Positions 36,679-45,600 of a stretch of 64,000 nt of DNA are shown here, piece by piece. The notes under the pieces were generated by a model, which saw nothing but the letters and a program-made list of their open reading frames with translations, was not told the DNA's origin and searched no databases. A program made the translations under genes and the position numbers. How positions within the stretch are numbered: position 1 is the first letter of the stretch; each line of letters begins with the position of its first letter. Origin of the DNA: CAVRUD01 sp963724285. GTDB lineage: Bacteria > Chloroflexota > Chloroflexia > Thermomicrobiales > UBA6265. The stretch spans positions 62,001-126,000 of the forward strand of contig CAVRUD010000012.1 of NCBI GenBank assembly GCA_963724285.1. The letters run 5' to 3'.

Positions 36679-37215
36679 ATGACCATCCTGGTTACCGCCG
36701 CCAGCAAGCATCGAAGCACCATGGGGATCGCCAAGGCCATCGCCGCGGAGCTGCGCACGATGGGCTACGAGGTCGACGTCGCCCCGACCGACGGGCACGT
36801 GCACGTGGACCGCTACGATGCCGTCATCCTCGGCAGCGCCGTCTACATGGGGAAGTGGCTCCCGGAGGCGACCGCGTTCGCCGCCAGCAACATGTCATCG
36901 CTGCGAGAAAAAGTCGTCTGGCTCTTCAGCAGCGGCCCACTCGGCTGGGACGACCCGATCCCGAAGGACGACCCGACCGACGCAGCGGCCGTCCTCGCCG
37001 AGATCGGGGCGCGGGGCCACCAGGTCTTCGTCGGCAAGCTCGACACGCAGGACCTCGGCTTCATGGAGCGCCTCGCGACCCGGGCGGTCAAGGCGCCCGA
37101 GGGAGACTTCCGCGACTGGCCGGCAATCCGCGCCTGGGCACGCGAGATTGGTGACAGCCTCGCGCCGCGCCCCACGACCGCCGCCGCGACCGCTGCCTTC
37201 GCGGAGCAGGCATGA
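36679..37215 (+). CDS. Flavodoxin-domain protein (HemG / protoporphyrinogen oxidase-like)
   Basis: An intact 178-residue protein. MTILVTAASKHRSTMGIAKA is the FMN phosphate-binding loop, AVILGSAVYMGKWLPEATAF contains the conserved Gly-Ser-Ala-Val-Tyr of the flavodoxin_5 family, and VWLFSSGPLGWDDP is the usual third loop. Relatives include the menaquinone-dependent protoporphyrinogen oxidase HemG, but a stress-type reductase is equally likely. It follows the tandem universal stress protein gene by 28 bases. Confidence 0.85.
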   Translation: MTILVTAASKHRSTMGIAKAIAAELRTMGYEVDVAPTDGHVHVDRYDAVILGSAVYMGKWLPEATAFAASNMSSLREKVVWLFSSGPLGWDDPIPKDDPTDAAAVLAEIGARGHQVFVGKLDTQDLGFMERLATRAVKAPEGDFRDWPAIRAWAREIGDSLAPRPTTAAATAAFAEQA

Positions 37216-37449
37216 CATCGGCATGTGTGACTCGCCTAAGCTCGGTCGTCCTGGGCGCCTGAGACGCCGTTAGCGCGACCGCCGCTCTGGCAGAACAGAT
37301 GAGTCCGCCATTTCGTGCTCGAAATCGCGGATTCAGTTTGACCTTCGCGGCCGGCAAGAGGTTTGCCTGGGCCAGGTGGTCGTCGCGCCAACGCTAGCGG
37401 CGCGCCCGGCCCAGTCCCACGACATCACCACGCGAGACCGTCCCGCCGC

Positions 37450-38073
37450 TCATCTGGCGAGACCGGTCGTGGCACGCCCATGAGACGGGCATGGCGCGGA
37501 GTGGTGTCTACGGAGTAGCGAGGCGATCAGGTCCTGCCGGACGTCCGGGTGGGCGATCGCCGCGAGGAGTTCTGCCCGGCGGCGAAGCGGTTGCCCGGCG
37601 AGGTCGACCACGCCGTACTCGGTCGCGACGTACTGCACGTGGCCGCGCGAGGTGACCACCCCCGCCCCGGGCGTCAGGATCGCCACGATGCGCGAAACCG
37701 TCCCTCCCTTGGCCGTGGACGGCAGGGCGATCACGGCCTTCCCGCCCTGCGAGAGCCGGGCCCCCCGGACGAAGTCCATCTGCCCGCCGATCCCGCTGTA
37801 GATCCGCGGTCCGATCGAATCGGCCACGACCTGCCCGGTCAGGTCGATCTCGATCGCGGAGTTGATCGCGACCACGTTGTCGTTGCGGCGGATCTCGCGG
37901 GTGTCGTTGACGATGTCGACCGGGTGGAACTCGACGAACGGGTTCCCATTGACGAAGTCGTAGAGACGCTGGCTGCCGACCGCGAACGCCGTCACGATCC
38001 GCCCCCGCCAGGTCTGCTTGCGCCGGTTGGTGACGACGCCCAACTGCGCCAGCTCGACCAGCCCGCCCGTCAT
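37450..38073 (-). pseudogene. Acetyl-CoA hydrolase/transferase, C-terminal half only
   Basis: The 207-residue frame opens MTGGLVELAQLGVVTNRRKQ and goes on with GSQRLYDFVNGNPFVEFHPV, DNVVAINSAIEIDLTGQVVA, SGIGGQMDFVRGARLSQGGK and GVVTSRGHVQYVATEYGVVD. This is the second half of the acetyl-CoA hydrolase/4-hydroxybutyrate CoA-transferase family (usually about 430 residues), including the Gly-Gly-Gln-x-Asp-Phe site. The N-terminal half and its catalytic region are absent. Beyond 38090 the sequence becomes unlike coding DNA, close to the mobile element region that begins near 38300. Confidence 0.75.
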
Positions 38074-38107
38074 CTCTCGCCCCCTCCCTAATTGCTGCCG
38101 ATCGCAC

Positions 38108-38327
38108 CGCGTCTTACCGGTTCTTGGGAGCGAATGCGATCCCCCGGCTCTCGCCAGGTCCTCCCCTGTGCAAGGACCGAGCCGCCGTGCTCCGAATCGG
38201 TGAGGTCGGCCGCCTATCTAAAGCTTCGTCCTCTCAGCCCCAAACGTTTGGAGCTGACCCTGACTTGGCTCCTATCGCCAACTACAACTATCCATCCGCA
38301 TGATCGTTCCTACACCATGCCCGTACG
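38108..38327. other. Lower-GC junction between the truncated CoA-transferase and the recombinase module
   Basis: Base composition becomes visibly less GC-rich (for example around 38215-38310) than in the neighbours. No gene or repeat could be identified. It is the likely left side of the inserted module, but no attachment site was found. Confidence 0.4.
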
Positions 38328-38357
38328 TTCGACCGAGAGCGCCATATCGGGTATACT
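38328..38357 (+). promoter_or_regulatory. Probable promoter of the excisionase-like gene
   Basis: TTCGAC at 38328-38333 and TATACT at 38352-38357, spaced 18 bases, about 50 bases before the ATG of the HTH gene. The -10 box matches five of six consensus bases; the -35 box is weaker. Confidence 0.45.
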
Positions 38358-38406
38358 TCGGCAAGCGCTACGACGCGTTGGGAAGCGAGATTCGCGGGAG
38401 GACGTG

Positions 38407-38604
38407 ATGAGCGAGCGGTACATGACGGCGCAGGAAGTCGCGGACGTCTTGCGGGTCCACATCGTCACGGTCAGGGGGTGGCTTCAGACCGGGGAGCTGG
38501 AGGGTTTCCGTCTCTCCTGCAAGACCGGATGGCGGATCGCGCCGGCCGACGTGCAGGTCTTCATTCGGCGGCGGACCGCCCGTGTGGCACAGGAGGCAGC
38601 GTAG
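38407..38604 (+). CDS. Excisionase-type helix-turn-helix protein
   Basis: A 65-residue protein, MSERYMTAQEVADVLRVHIV followed by TVRGWLQTGELEGFRL and GWRIAPADVQVFIRRR. This is the MerR-like winged helix of the excisionase/DNA-binding (HTH_17) family. GGGAGGA lies before the ATG. Such proteins steer recombinase direction or silence mobile elements. It lies 300 bases upstream of the serine recombinase and is likely its partner. Its stop is TAG, after which the same frame stays open for another 77 codons. Confidence 0.85.
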   Translation: MSERYMTAQEVADVLRVHIVTVRGWLQTGELEGFRLSCKTGWRIAPADVQVFIRRRTARVAQEAA

Positions 38605-38838
38605 ACGCGACCACGACCGATCCCGGCGAGCTGGGACGCCACCGGCGACCGGAGCGACGCCGAGTTGCGGGGCGTCCAGCGGTCCCTAGGCGCGCGCCGC
38701 ACCCAGGTCCCGAGCGGTGACATCGAGGGCGAAGCGATCCAGGAATGGAGCCGTGCCGTGGGCGACAGGCTTGCCCGGCGCGACGGCGCGCCGGACATCA
38801 ACGACGTCTTGCCGGGCGGCAAGCACAACCGAGGCTAG
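38605..38838 (+). CDS. Hypothetical frame following the HTH gene in phase (weakly supported)
   Basis: The same frame as the HTH gene, directly after its TAG, encodes 77 residues including SDAELRGVQRSLGARRTQVP and GEAIQEWSRAVGDRLARRDG, an acceptable protein composition. It has no ATG; a TTG or GTG would have to serve as start, or the TAG would have to be read through. No family is recognised. It could be a small accessory protein of the element or non-coding. Confidence 0.3.
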   Translation, partial: TRPRPIPASWDATGDRSDAELRGVQRSLGARRTQVPSGDIEGEAIQEWSRAVGDRLARRDGAPDINDVLPGGKHNRG

Positions 38839-38843
38839 ACAGC

Positions 38844-38881
38844 GAAGCCGCCGGGCGCATTCAGGGCAGGCCGGCGGCTTC
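38844..38881 (+). terminator. Hairpin before the recombinase gene
   Basis: Arms 38844-38854 and 38871-38881 (GAAGCCGCCGG and its complement) can form an 11-base stem with a 16-base loop between the HTH region and the recombinase gene. There is no U-tract; it could be an attenuator or a recombinase-related site. Confidence 0.35.
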
Positions 38882-38901
38882 TAGCGATCCTGGAGGATCA
38901 C

Positions 38902-40521
38902 ATGGCGATTGTACCCGATACCCTGCATAGACCGACCCGCTACGCCATCTACACCCGCGTCAGCACTGACGATCAGAATGAGGGTACCAGCCCGGAAACC
39001 CAGCTCGCGCAGGGTCGCGCCTACGTCGCGGCGCGCGGCGGGGTGATCGTCGGGGAGTACGAAGAGACCCACAAGCGGAACCTGCTGCACGAACGGCCAC
39101 AGATGACCAAGCTCCGCGCCTCCGTCAAGCGGGGCGAAGTGGATATCGTGCTTGCGTACGCCATTGACCGCCTGTCATCGAACGACACCCATGTGGCGAT
39201 CCTCGATGACGAATGGGACCGGGCCGGTGTGGCGATGGAGTTCGTCACCGAGGTCTTCGAGCGGTCGCCGGTCGGGCGGATGATCCGATCCGCCAAGGTC
39301 TTCGCCGCAGCCGTCGAGCACGAGAAGATCAGGGAGCGAACCGGCCGGGGACTTCGAGCCAAGGCCGAGGTCAACGGCAAGCCGTTGGGCACCGCCCCGG
39401 CGTCCTATGGTCTCGCCTACGCCGACGACACGAAGAGCAGGTATGTCGAGAATGCCGAGACGGCCCGCTGGGTCCGGTTCATGTTCGATGAAGCCGAGCG
39501 CGGCACGAGCATCCGGGGCATCTGCAAGGCGCTTGAAGCACGAGGCGTCCTGCCACCACGCCACGAACGCACCGGCAGTCTCCGCTGGGGGGTGTCCGTC
39601 GTCCGCCAAATCCTCACCGAAGAGCACTACACCGGGACGGGCTATGCCTTCCGGGATAAGGTGGTCTCGAAGCCGGGGCAAAAGCAGAAGGTGGTCCGGC
39701 TCCCGATTGACCACCCGGACCGGGTGAAGCTCCCGGATGGTACCTTCCCCGTGCTCATCTCTCAGGTGCAGTTCGACCGCGTAGCGGCGATGCTCGCGGC
39801 GAATGTCCACGAGAAGGCCCGGCTTGATCGCCGTCCCGAGGTTGGCTTCTTCCGGCGCGGACTCGGTCGCTGCGGGGTCTGTGGCTGCGTGCTTGTCGTG
39901 CGCACCGGGAATGGTGGGCGCGGCCCCTCCTACAAGTGCAACGGCTACGACACGCGGGGCTGCGGCAAGACCTCGATCCAGGTCGAGCAGGTGGACGTGC
40001 TCGCCCTGATGCGACTTCAGAAGCTGGTCCGTGACCGCGCTTACGCCGAAGCCGAGTTCGCCCGACGCGGCACGGCAGCAGCGGAGGTCTCCGACCTCGA
40101 TGGCGCCCGGCGCGTCGTGGCCGACATCGAGCGCCGCCGGACAAACCTTGCCCGCCGGATGGCCGGGTTGGACGATGACGATGCCGCCGCCGTGCTGATG
40201 GGAGAGCTGAAGCGGTTGGGTCAGCAACTCACCGAGGCCAAAGCCTACGCCGCGGCATTAGAAATCCGCGACCGTGCCCGTACCTCCCGAGCGGGCCAGG
40301 TTCGGTCCGCGCTGGACTACTTGGCCGAGATTGACCGTGATCTTGGTGCCGGCCTTGCCTCGTTGACGTTCGACAAGGTGCGGCACCTCCTGCACCTACT
40401 CAACGCCCGCTTAGTCCTTTACCCGGCCAAGGTGACGCCCCGATGGACGGTACAGGTCGATCCGGTGGACCCGGCGGCGGTGACCGGATACTCTCACCGA
40501 AGGTGTCAACACGTTCGGTAG
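38902..40521 (+). CDS. Large serine recombinase (site-specific integrase)
   Basis: An intact 539-residue protein with GGAGG before the ATG. Residues 14-155 form the resolvase catalytic domain: YAIYTRVSTDDQNEGTSPET carries the nucleophilic Ser, and VDIVLAYAIDRLSSND the Arg of the active site. A recombinase domain follows (GKPLGTAPASYGLAYADD, then EEHYTGTGYAFRDKVV), then a zinc-ribbon with Cys pairs in GRCGVCGCVLVV and YKCNGYDTRGCGK, and a coiled coil around residues 375-460. This is the layout of integrases of actinophage and conjugative-element type. Its 3' end sits directly at a methyltransferase fragment, consistent with an attachment site there. Confidence 0.95.
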   Translation: MAIVPDTLHRPTRYAIYTRVSTDDQNEGTSPETQLAQGRAYVAARGGVIVGEYEETHKRNLLHERPQMTKLRASVKRGEVDIVLAYAIDRLSSNDTHVAILDDEWDRAGVAMEFVTEVFERSPVGRMIRSAKVFAAAVEHEKIRERTGRGLRAKAEVNGKPLGTAPASYGLAYADDTKSRYVENAETARWVRFMFDEAERGTSIRGICKALEARGVLPPRHERTGSLRWGVSVVRQILTEEHYTGTGYAFRDKVVSKPGQKQKVVRLPIDHPDRVKLPDGTFPVLISQVQFDRVAAMLAANVHEKARLDRRPEVGFFRRGLGRCGVCGCVLVVRTGNGGRGPSYKCNGYDTRGCGKTSIQVEQVDVLALMRLQKLVRDRAYAEAEFARRGTAAAEVSDLDGARRVVADIERRRTNLARRMAGLDDDDAAAVLMGELKRLGQQLTEAKAYAAALEIRDRARTSRAGQVRSALDYLAEIDRDLGAGLASLTFDKVRHLLHLLNARLVLYPAKVTPRWTVQVDPVDPAAVTGYSHRRCQHVR

Positions 40522-40533
40522 CCTGTCGGCTAC
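40518..40533. promoter_or_regulatory. Candidate attachment-site core at the end of the recombinase gene
   Basis: GTAGCC at 40518-40523 and GGCTAC at 40528-40533 form a perfect six-base dyad around TGTC; the recombinase stop codon is inside the left arm. Large serine integrases commonly recombine at short imperfect dyads next to their own gene, and recognisable methyltransferase codons start right after. A second copy that would mark the other end was not found. Confidence 0.4.
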
Positions 40534-43092
40534 AAAGACGACCTCGAGAACCCGCCCCTCCTCATCACCTGCGACCTCGACCGCATCATCATCACCACCA
40601 ACTTCACCGGCACCAAACCCAAACGCCACATCCTCCCCCTCGACGACCTCCACCTCCCCAACAACCTCGCCATCCTCCAGGCCGTCTGGCACAACCCAGA
40701 CGCCCTCAAGCCCGACGTCCTCCCCGAAACCGTCACCAAACTCGCCGCCGAGCGCTTCGCCAAGGTCGCCGCCACGCATGCGCGCCCGCGACGTCGCCCC
40801 CGACCGCGCCGCCCATTTCTTGGTCCAACTCCTCTTCTGCCTCTTCGCCGAAGACGTCGGCCTCCTCCCCCGCGGCCTCTTCACCGACCTCCTCCGCAAC
40901 TCGATCGCCTACCCCGACCGCTTCCCCGCCCGCATCGCCACCCTCCTCGCCGCCATGCGCGACGGCGGCGACTACGGCCACACCGCCCTCGACCGCTTCA
41001 ACGGCGGCCTCTTCCGCACCGTCGACGTCGTCCCCCTCACCGCAGACGAGCTCACCACCCTCGCCGACGCCGCCCGCCTCGACTGGGCCACCGTCGAGCC
41101 CGCCGTCTTCGGCACCCTCTTCGAGCGCTCCCTCGACCCCGGCACCCGCGCCCAGCTCGGCGCCCACTACACCGGCAAAGACGACATCCTCCGCGTCGTC
41201 GAACCCGTCGTCATGACCCCCCTCCGCCGCCGCTGGGACGAGGTCCGCACCGAAGCCGACAACTCAAAGCCGCCTGGGACGCCAGCCAGGCCAGCAGACC
41301 CCGAACGCCCAACGCCGAACGCCGAACGCCAGGCGCCGACCTTCGCCAACCACCTCTTCGCCTTCCAGGAGGAGCTCGCCGCCGTCCGCGTCCTCGACCC
41401 CGCCTGCGGCTCCGGCAACTTCCTCTACGTCGCCCTCGCCTGCCTCAAGGACCTGGAGCAGGAGGTCATCACCTACGCCACCGCCAACGGCCTGCCCATG
41501 CTCCTTCCCCCGCGTCGGCCCCGCCCAGCTCCACGGCCTCGAGGTCAACGCCTACGCCCAGGAGCTCGCCCAGGTCGTCGTCTGGATCGGCTACCTCCAG
41601 TGGATGCGCGAGCACGGCTACCAGGTCTCCCGCGACCCCGTCCTCGACCCCCTCGACACCATCCGCCTCCAGGACGCCCTCCTCGACCGCTCCGACCCCG
41701 ACCACCCCAAGGAAGCGGAGTGGCCCGAGGCGGACTTCATCATCGGGAATCCGCCGTTTCTGGGCGGCAAGATCCTGCGGCGCGAACTTGGCGACGAGTA
41801 CGTCGACGAACTTTCGACGCATCTTCCGGACCGAGTGCCCGACGCAGGCTGACCTCGTCTGTTACTTCTTCGAGAAAGCCCGAGCACAGATCGCCCGCGG
41901 GCAACGCGAGCGGGCAGGTCTGCTGGCGACGAACTCCATTCGGGGTGGAGCGAATCGCCGTGTCTGCGACCGCATCAAAGAGACCGGCGACATCTTCATG
42001 GCCTGGGACGACGAACCCTGGGTGCTCGATGGAGCAGCGGTCCGCATCTCGATCGTTGGCTTCGATGACGGCAGCGAAGCAGATCAGCGCACTTGGACGG
42101 GCAGCCGGTCTCGGCCATCAATGCCGACCTCACCGACAGTTGATATCACCAGGGCACACGCTTCCCGAGAATCGCGGAGTCGGCTTTCATCGGGTACAGA
42201 AGAGTGGCCCATTTGACGTTCCGGCGACCTTGCCCAGCGTTGGCTGCGACTGCCCGTCAATCCCAACGGTCGGCCGAACAGTGACGTAGTTCGTCCTTGG
42301 CTCAACGGATCGGACATCGTGCGAGGCCACGAGGGACATTTGGATCATCGATTTTGGCGTCACATGCCTGAAGAAGAAGCTGCGCTTTACGAAGCGCCAT
42401 TCGAGTATGTCCGCGAGATGTGAAGCCGATCGCGACACGAATCGGCGCGCCAAAATAGGCGATGTGGTGGCTTCATACGAGCCACGCCCGGAATGCGATC
42501 GGCGATCAGCGGACCTCGACACGGTTACATCGTACACCACTGTGGCGAAGCACCGACTGTTCGTGTGGATCCATCGAGACGCGTGCCCGACCACCAATTG
42601 ATCGTCTTCGCCCGCGACGACGACTACTTCTTCGGCGTCCTCCACTCCCGCGCCCACGAGGTCTGGTCCCTGCGCATGGGCACCTGGCTCGGCGTCGGCA
42701 ACGACCCCCGCTACACCCCCACCACCTGCTTCGAGACCTTCCCCCTCCCCTGGCCCCCCGGTCAGGAACCCGCCGAGGCCACCCCGACCACCCCAGGTCG
42801 CCGCCATCGCCGCCGCCGCCGCCGACCTCGACGCCAAGCGCCGCCGCTGGCTCGATCCCCCCGGCGCCACCCCCGACCAGCTCAAGAAACTCACCCTCAC
42901 CAACCTCTACAACGCCCGCCCCACCTGGCTCGCCCACGCCCACGCCGCCCTCGACCGCGCCGTCTGGTCCGCCTACGGCTGGCCCCCGGACGAGACCCCG
43001 CCACAGTTCCGGAAGAGACGATCCTGGAGCGGCTGCTGGCGCTGAACGGGGAACGAGCCGCGACAATTGATGGGAAGGGAAAGTCCAAATGA
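40525..43092 (+). CDS. Class I DNA methyltransferase (type IIG-like), N-terminus missing, many frameshifts
   Basis: About 855 codons in several frames. Order of blocks: GYKDDLENPPLLITCDLDRI (region before the MTase core), DRAAHFLVQLLFCLFAEDVG, YTGKDDILRVVEPVVMTPLR, SAM-binding VRVLDPACGSGNFLYVALAC, catalytic ADFIIGNPPFLGG (Asn-Pro-Pro-Phe, adenine N6 type), ARGQRERAGLLATNSIRGGA, then the specificity part with PEEEAALYEAPFEYVREM and VWSLRMGTWLGVGNDPRYTP. Full relatives have roughly 100 more N-terminal residues; those are replaced by the recombinase gene. At least eight frame changes are needed. Adenine methylation as part of restriction-modification or a phage-defence system is likely for the intact form. 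No separate nuclease domain is evident. Confidence 0.82.
41303..41330. repeat. GAACGCC heptamer repeat inside the methyltransferase gene
   Basis: Three to four near-identical heptamers (GAACGCC, AACGCC, GAACGCC, GAACGCC) lie between the region before the SAM domain and the LDPACGSG motif. They encode a Pro/Asn/Ala/Glu-rich linker. The same heptamers occur between genes at 47361-47382 and at 58141-58262. Confidence 0.7.
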
Positions 43093-43234
43093 CGGGCGCC
43101 GAATGCGAAGCACAGGTACATACGGGGAGAGTTCGAGACCGATACAGATCTTGCAAAGGCAAGGGCATCAAGGAGGTAAGCGCGGTACCGATCAACGATC
43201 ACAGTGATCTCGGAACGCCCGTTTAAGGTCCGAC

Positions 43235-43750
43235 TTGCGGCTCAATCGATATCTCTTGGATCATGCGACGGCAGATTCGTACCATCTTGGTGCGCACGAC
43301 GTTCATCACGCTGTCTTTGGTCACCTAGTTCGCGATGATCGGTACGAACCATCGAACATCGTCGCTAGGGAAGACACACGACGAAGAGTTCTCAATCCGA
43401 AGGCGAAGACGCGAGACGCGAAAGCCCCCAGTCCGGCCACCAACGCAAGCGAGCTGTCAAGCGCCTCGGATCAAATGGGAGTCAACGTCGACGAGTTGCC
43501 GCCGTCGCCGCTTGCCCTTGAAAGACCCATCGCCAATGCCGTGCGCAAAGACCCGTCGGGGAGTCCGGACGAAGTCTTCATTCGACTTCCACCGACAATG
43601 GTTGACGCGGTAAATCTTGTCGCGTCCCGACACTTCCTTCCGATGGAGACGCTACTCCAAGCCTGGATCGGCCAGCGATTGGCCGACGAATTGAAACGCT
43701 TCCAGCCCGATGGGCTCGTGCCAGGCGACACGCAAGCTCGTCAGGGTTGA
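43235..43750 (+). CDS. Ribbon-helix-helix (antitoxin-like) protein
   Basis: A 171-residue frame. The C-terminal 45 residues, EVFIRLPPTMVDAVNLVASR followed by FLPMETLLQAWIGQRLADEL, fit the ribbon-helix-helix DNA-binding domain of CopG/BrnA-type antitoxins (strand, helix, Gly-free turn, helix). The N-terminal part up to about residue 80 is polar and of unknown nature; the true start may be the ATG at 43475. No adjacent toxin gene is evident, but an unrecognised gene and a nuclease-like gene follow. The base composition begins to fall here. Confidence 0.55.
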   Translation: MRLNRYLLDHATADSYHLGAHDVHHAVFGHLVRDDRYEPSNIVAREDTRRRVLNPKAKTRDAKAPSPATNASELSSASDQMGVNVDELPPSPLALERPIANAVRKDPSGSPDEVFIRLPPTMVDAVNLVASRHFLPMETLLQAWIGQRLADELKRFQPDGLVPGDTQARQG

Positions 43751-43795
43751 ATCCACTGTCCACATCCTGACCTTGAATACCAGGAATGCCGCGAA

Positions 43796-44324
43796 ATGAG
43801 GATCGACACCGATCTCGCAATCAGAATCGTTCATTCGGCCGTACTTGCACCGCACCGCCAGATAGGCACCCTGAAGAGTGACGACTACGCCAAGTGGCTC
43901 CACAATCGGGGGCTGGGTGTCTCTATCTTCGATTGGCAGACCCTGCATCACCTTTGGTCGATCGGTGCTACTTAGGGCGGTGGCTGTCCGGGTTCGGAAT
44001 GAAGGAGAGGCAGAGTCGATTTCAGAGTTGCTAGAAGATCGGCTTGTCGAGGTCACCTGTGACGATCACACAAACTCTATCGCGCGACTCATGGACGCTG
44101 ACCGCGGCATTCGACTCTTTGCGGACACTGGAATCCCTGTCCAGAATGACGCCTTCTCAGCCCCACCTCCGAAATACCATGGAATCCTTAGGGACATGAT
44201 TCTATGGCATCCGTTCCAGCTTTGGAGACTCTGTCAACTAGATCATACTTTTCAGTACAAAATTGGATGGAACAACGTGCTGCATGTTTCAGACACCAGT
44301 GGAGCATTCCAGGTTGAGCTCTAA
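43796..44324 (+). CDS. Unrecognised protein, one frameshift; may be the N-terminal part of the next gene
   Basis: From the ATG at 43796 the frame gives TDLAIRIVHSAVLAPHRQIG and NRGLGVSIFDWQTLHHLWSI; a change near 43965 continues with EGEAESISELLEDRLVEVTC, SIARLMDADRGIRLFADTGI and RDMILWHPFQLWRLCQLDHT. It is a soluble, well-composed protein of about 175 residues of lower-GC codon use. It has no family that I recognise. A further shifted stretch, SSKHSLQSVIDSSRSDKELS at 44320-44380, could join it to the following gene, giving a single protein of roughly 600 residues. Confidence 0.5.
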
Positions 44325-44398
44325 GCATTCACTTCAATCTGTCATCGATTCGTCCCGCTCTGACAAGGAACTTTCGTTTCCCACTTCTGTCCCTCTTA

Positions 44399-45600
44399 TT
44401 GGCTGTAGAGCCCATCGTGCATTCGGCGATCTTCCCCACCGTTAAGGTCGCGCCACCTGCCTATGATCTTCACAGCTACCTCGAATGGCGGGATAACCAG
44501 GATGGGCCGCCGCTGCTTCAGCAGTCGGGACTCACGATCGGAGAGGCCGTCCAATGGCATCGGACACTTTCGGTTGACGCGCAAATGTGCGACCCATTGG
44601 ATGACTTTCGAAACCTCCTTCGTCACGCGGATCGAGGCAAGCGCGACCGGCTAAAGGGAGATGCATTGAGAGCCCACACTCTGTACGACATTGCAGAGGT
44701 GCTGCGGCGGTATGTGGAAGAGTTCCACGGCCAAACACTCCCGGACGAAGCAGATGTCGGACAAGCGCGGGCGGACGTTGTCAATCGCGAGAACTATGGA
44801 AGTGACCGCCCAGGCGACTATCAGCGAAGTGTCTTCCGACGCATCGCTAGGGAGTTCAGCGTCGATCCCGGATACCGCTTGATCTGCTATGTGGAGGGGG
44901 AAACCGAGGATGCGTTCATTCGTAGGTGGTTCGACTTGGTCGGTGCTAACCCCGACTACGAAGGTGTCCGTATTGAGAATCTTCGTGGCAAGGACAATGT
45001 TGCCGTCCCGATCTTCGAGGACCAGTTGGTCCGTCTGCAATCGGAGGAGGTATTGGTTGTTGTTTGCGTTGATCGCGATCAGTTAGGTGGCCAAGGTGCG
45101 GCACACCGCATCTGGATAAGCTCAACGACTTTCGAACACGAGACCTGATCACTATCAATATCACGACGTGGGAGCCGAACTTTGTCGAACACAACTTCGA
45201 CATCGGTGAGGTCGTCGCTATCGCCCAGGGCCTTCTCGATGGTCAAGGAGTAGATTACAACCTGGTGCGTGCGGAGATAGAGCACGACATGCGGTATCAC
45301 CCCACCGGCGAGTTGCGAGGCACGCCCAAACAACTGGAGAAGGCAATCCAGGACTCTATTGGTCAGGCCGGCATAAGGGGGTTCTCACTGAAGGGCGAAT
45401 CGTGGGGAGCTGCTCTGGCTGAGTGGTGCGTGACCAACGATGCACCACCGCAACTAGCTGACGACGACGGGTTCCGGCCCATTGAAGGCGTCTGCAGGAC
45501 ATTGCTTCGGGGCCGAATCAGCGACTATGAACTGTCACGAGAGCAAATAGCGGAAGACACTCAGGCAGTGGCGGCAACCAATGACTCCCAGACTCAGTAG
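44399..45600 (+). CDS. TOPRIM-type nuclease-like protein, one frameshift
   Basis: About 400 codons. The first 165 residues (APPAYDLHSYLEWRDNQDGP, QARADVVNRENYGSDRPGDY) are unfamiliar. A TOPRIM pattern follows: YRLICYVEGETEDAFIRRWF with the conserved Glu, and EVLVVVCVDRDQ with the Asp-x-Asp pair; after the frame change near 45118, TWEPNFVEHNFDIGEVVAIA resembles the segment after the metal site in OLD-family nucleases. The C-terminus is soluble. The open frame has only a TTG start at 44399, so translation probably begins further upstream. Next to a methyltransferase and recombinase, an anti-phage or plasmid-exclusion role is plausible but unproven. Confidence 0.6.

Noticed and set aside
7097..40521. 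Reassignment of TAG to an amino acid
   Set aside because: TAG is a normal stop in intact genes here: for example the SRPBCC gene ends in TAG directly before the ATG of the PAP2 gene, and DUF2231 ends in TAG overlapping the VIT1 start.
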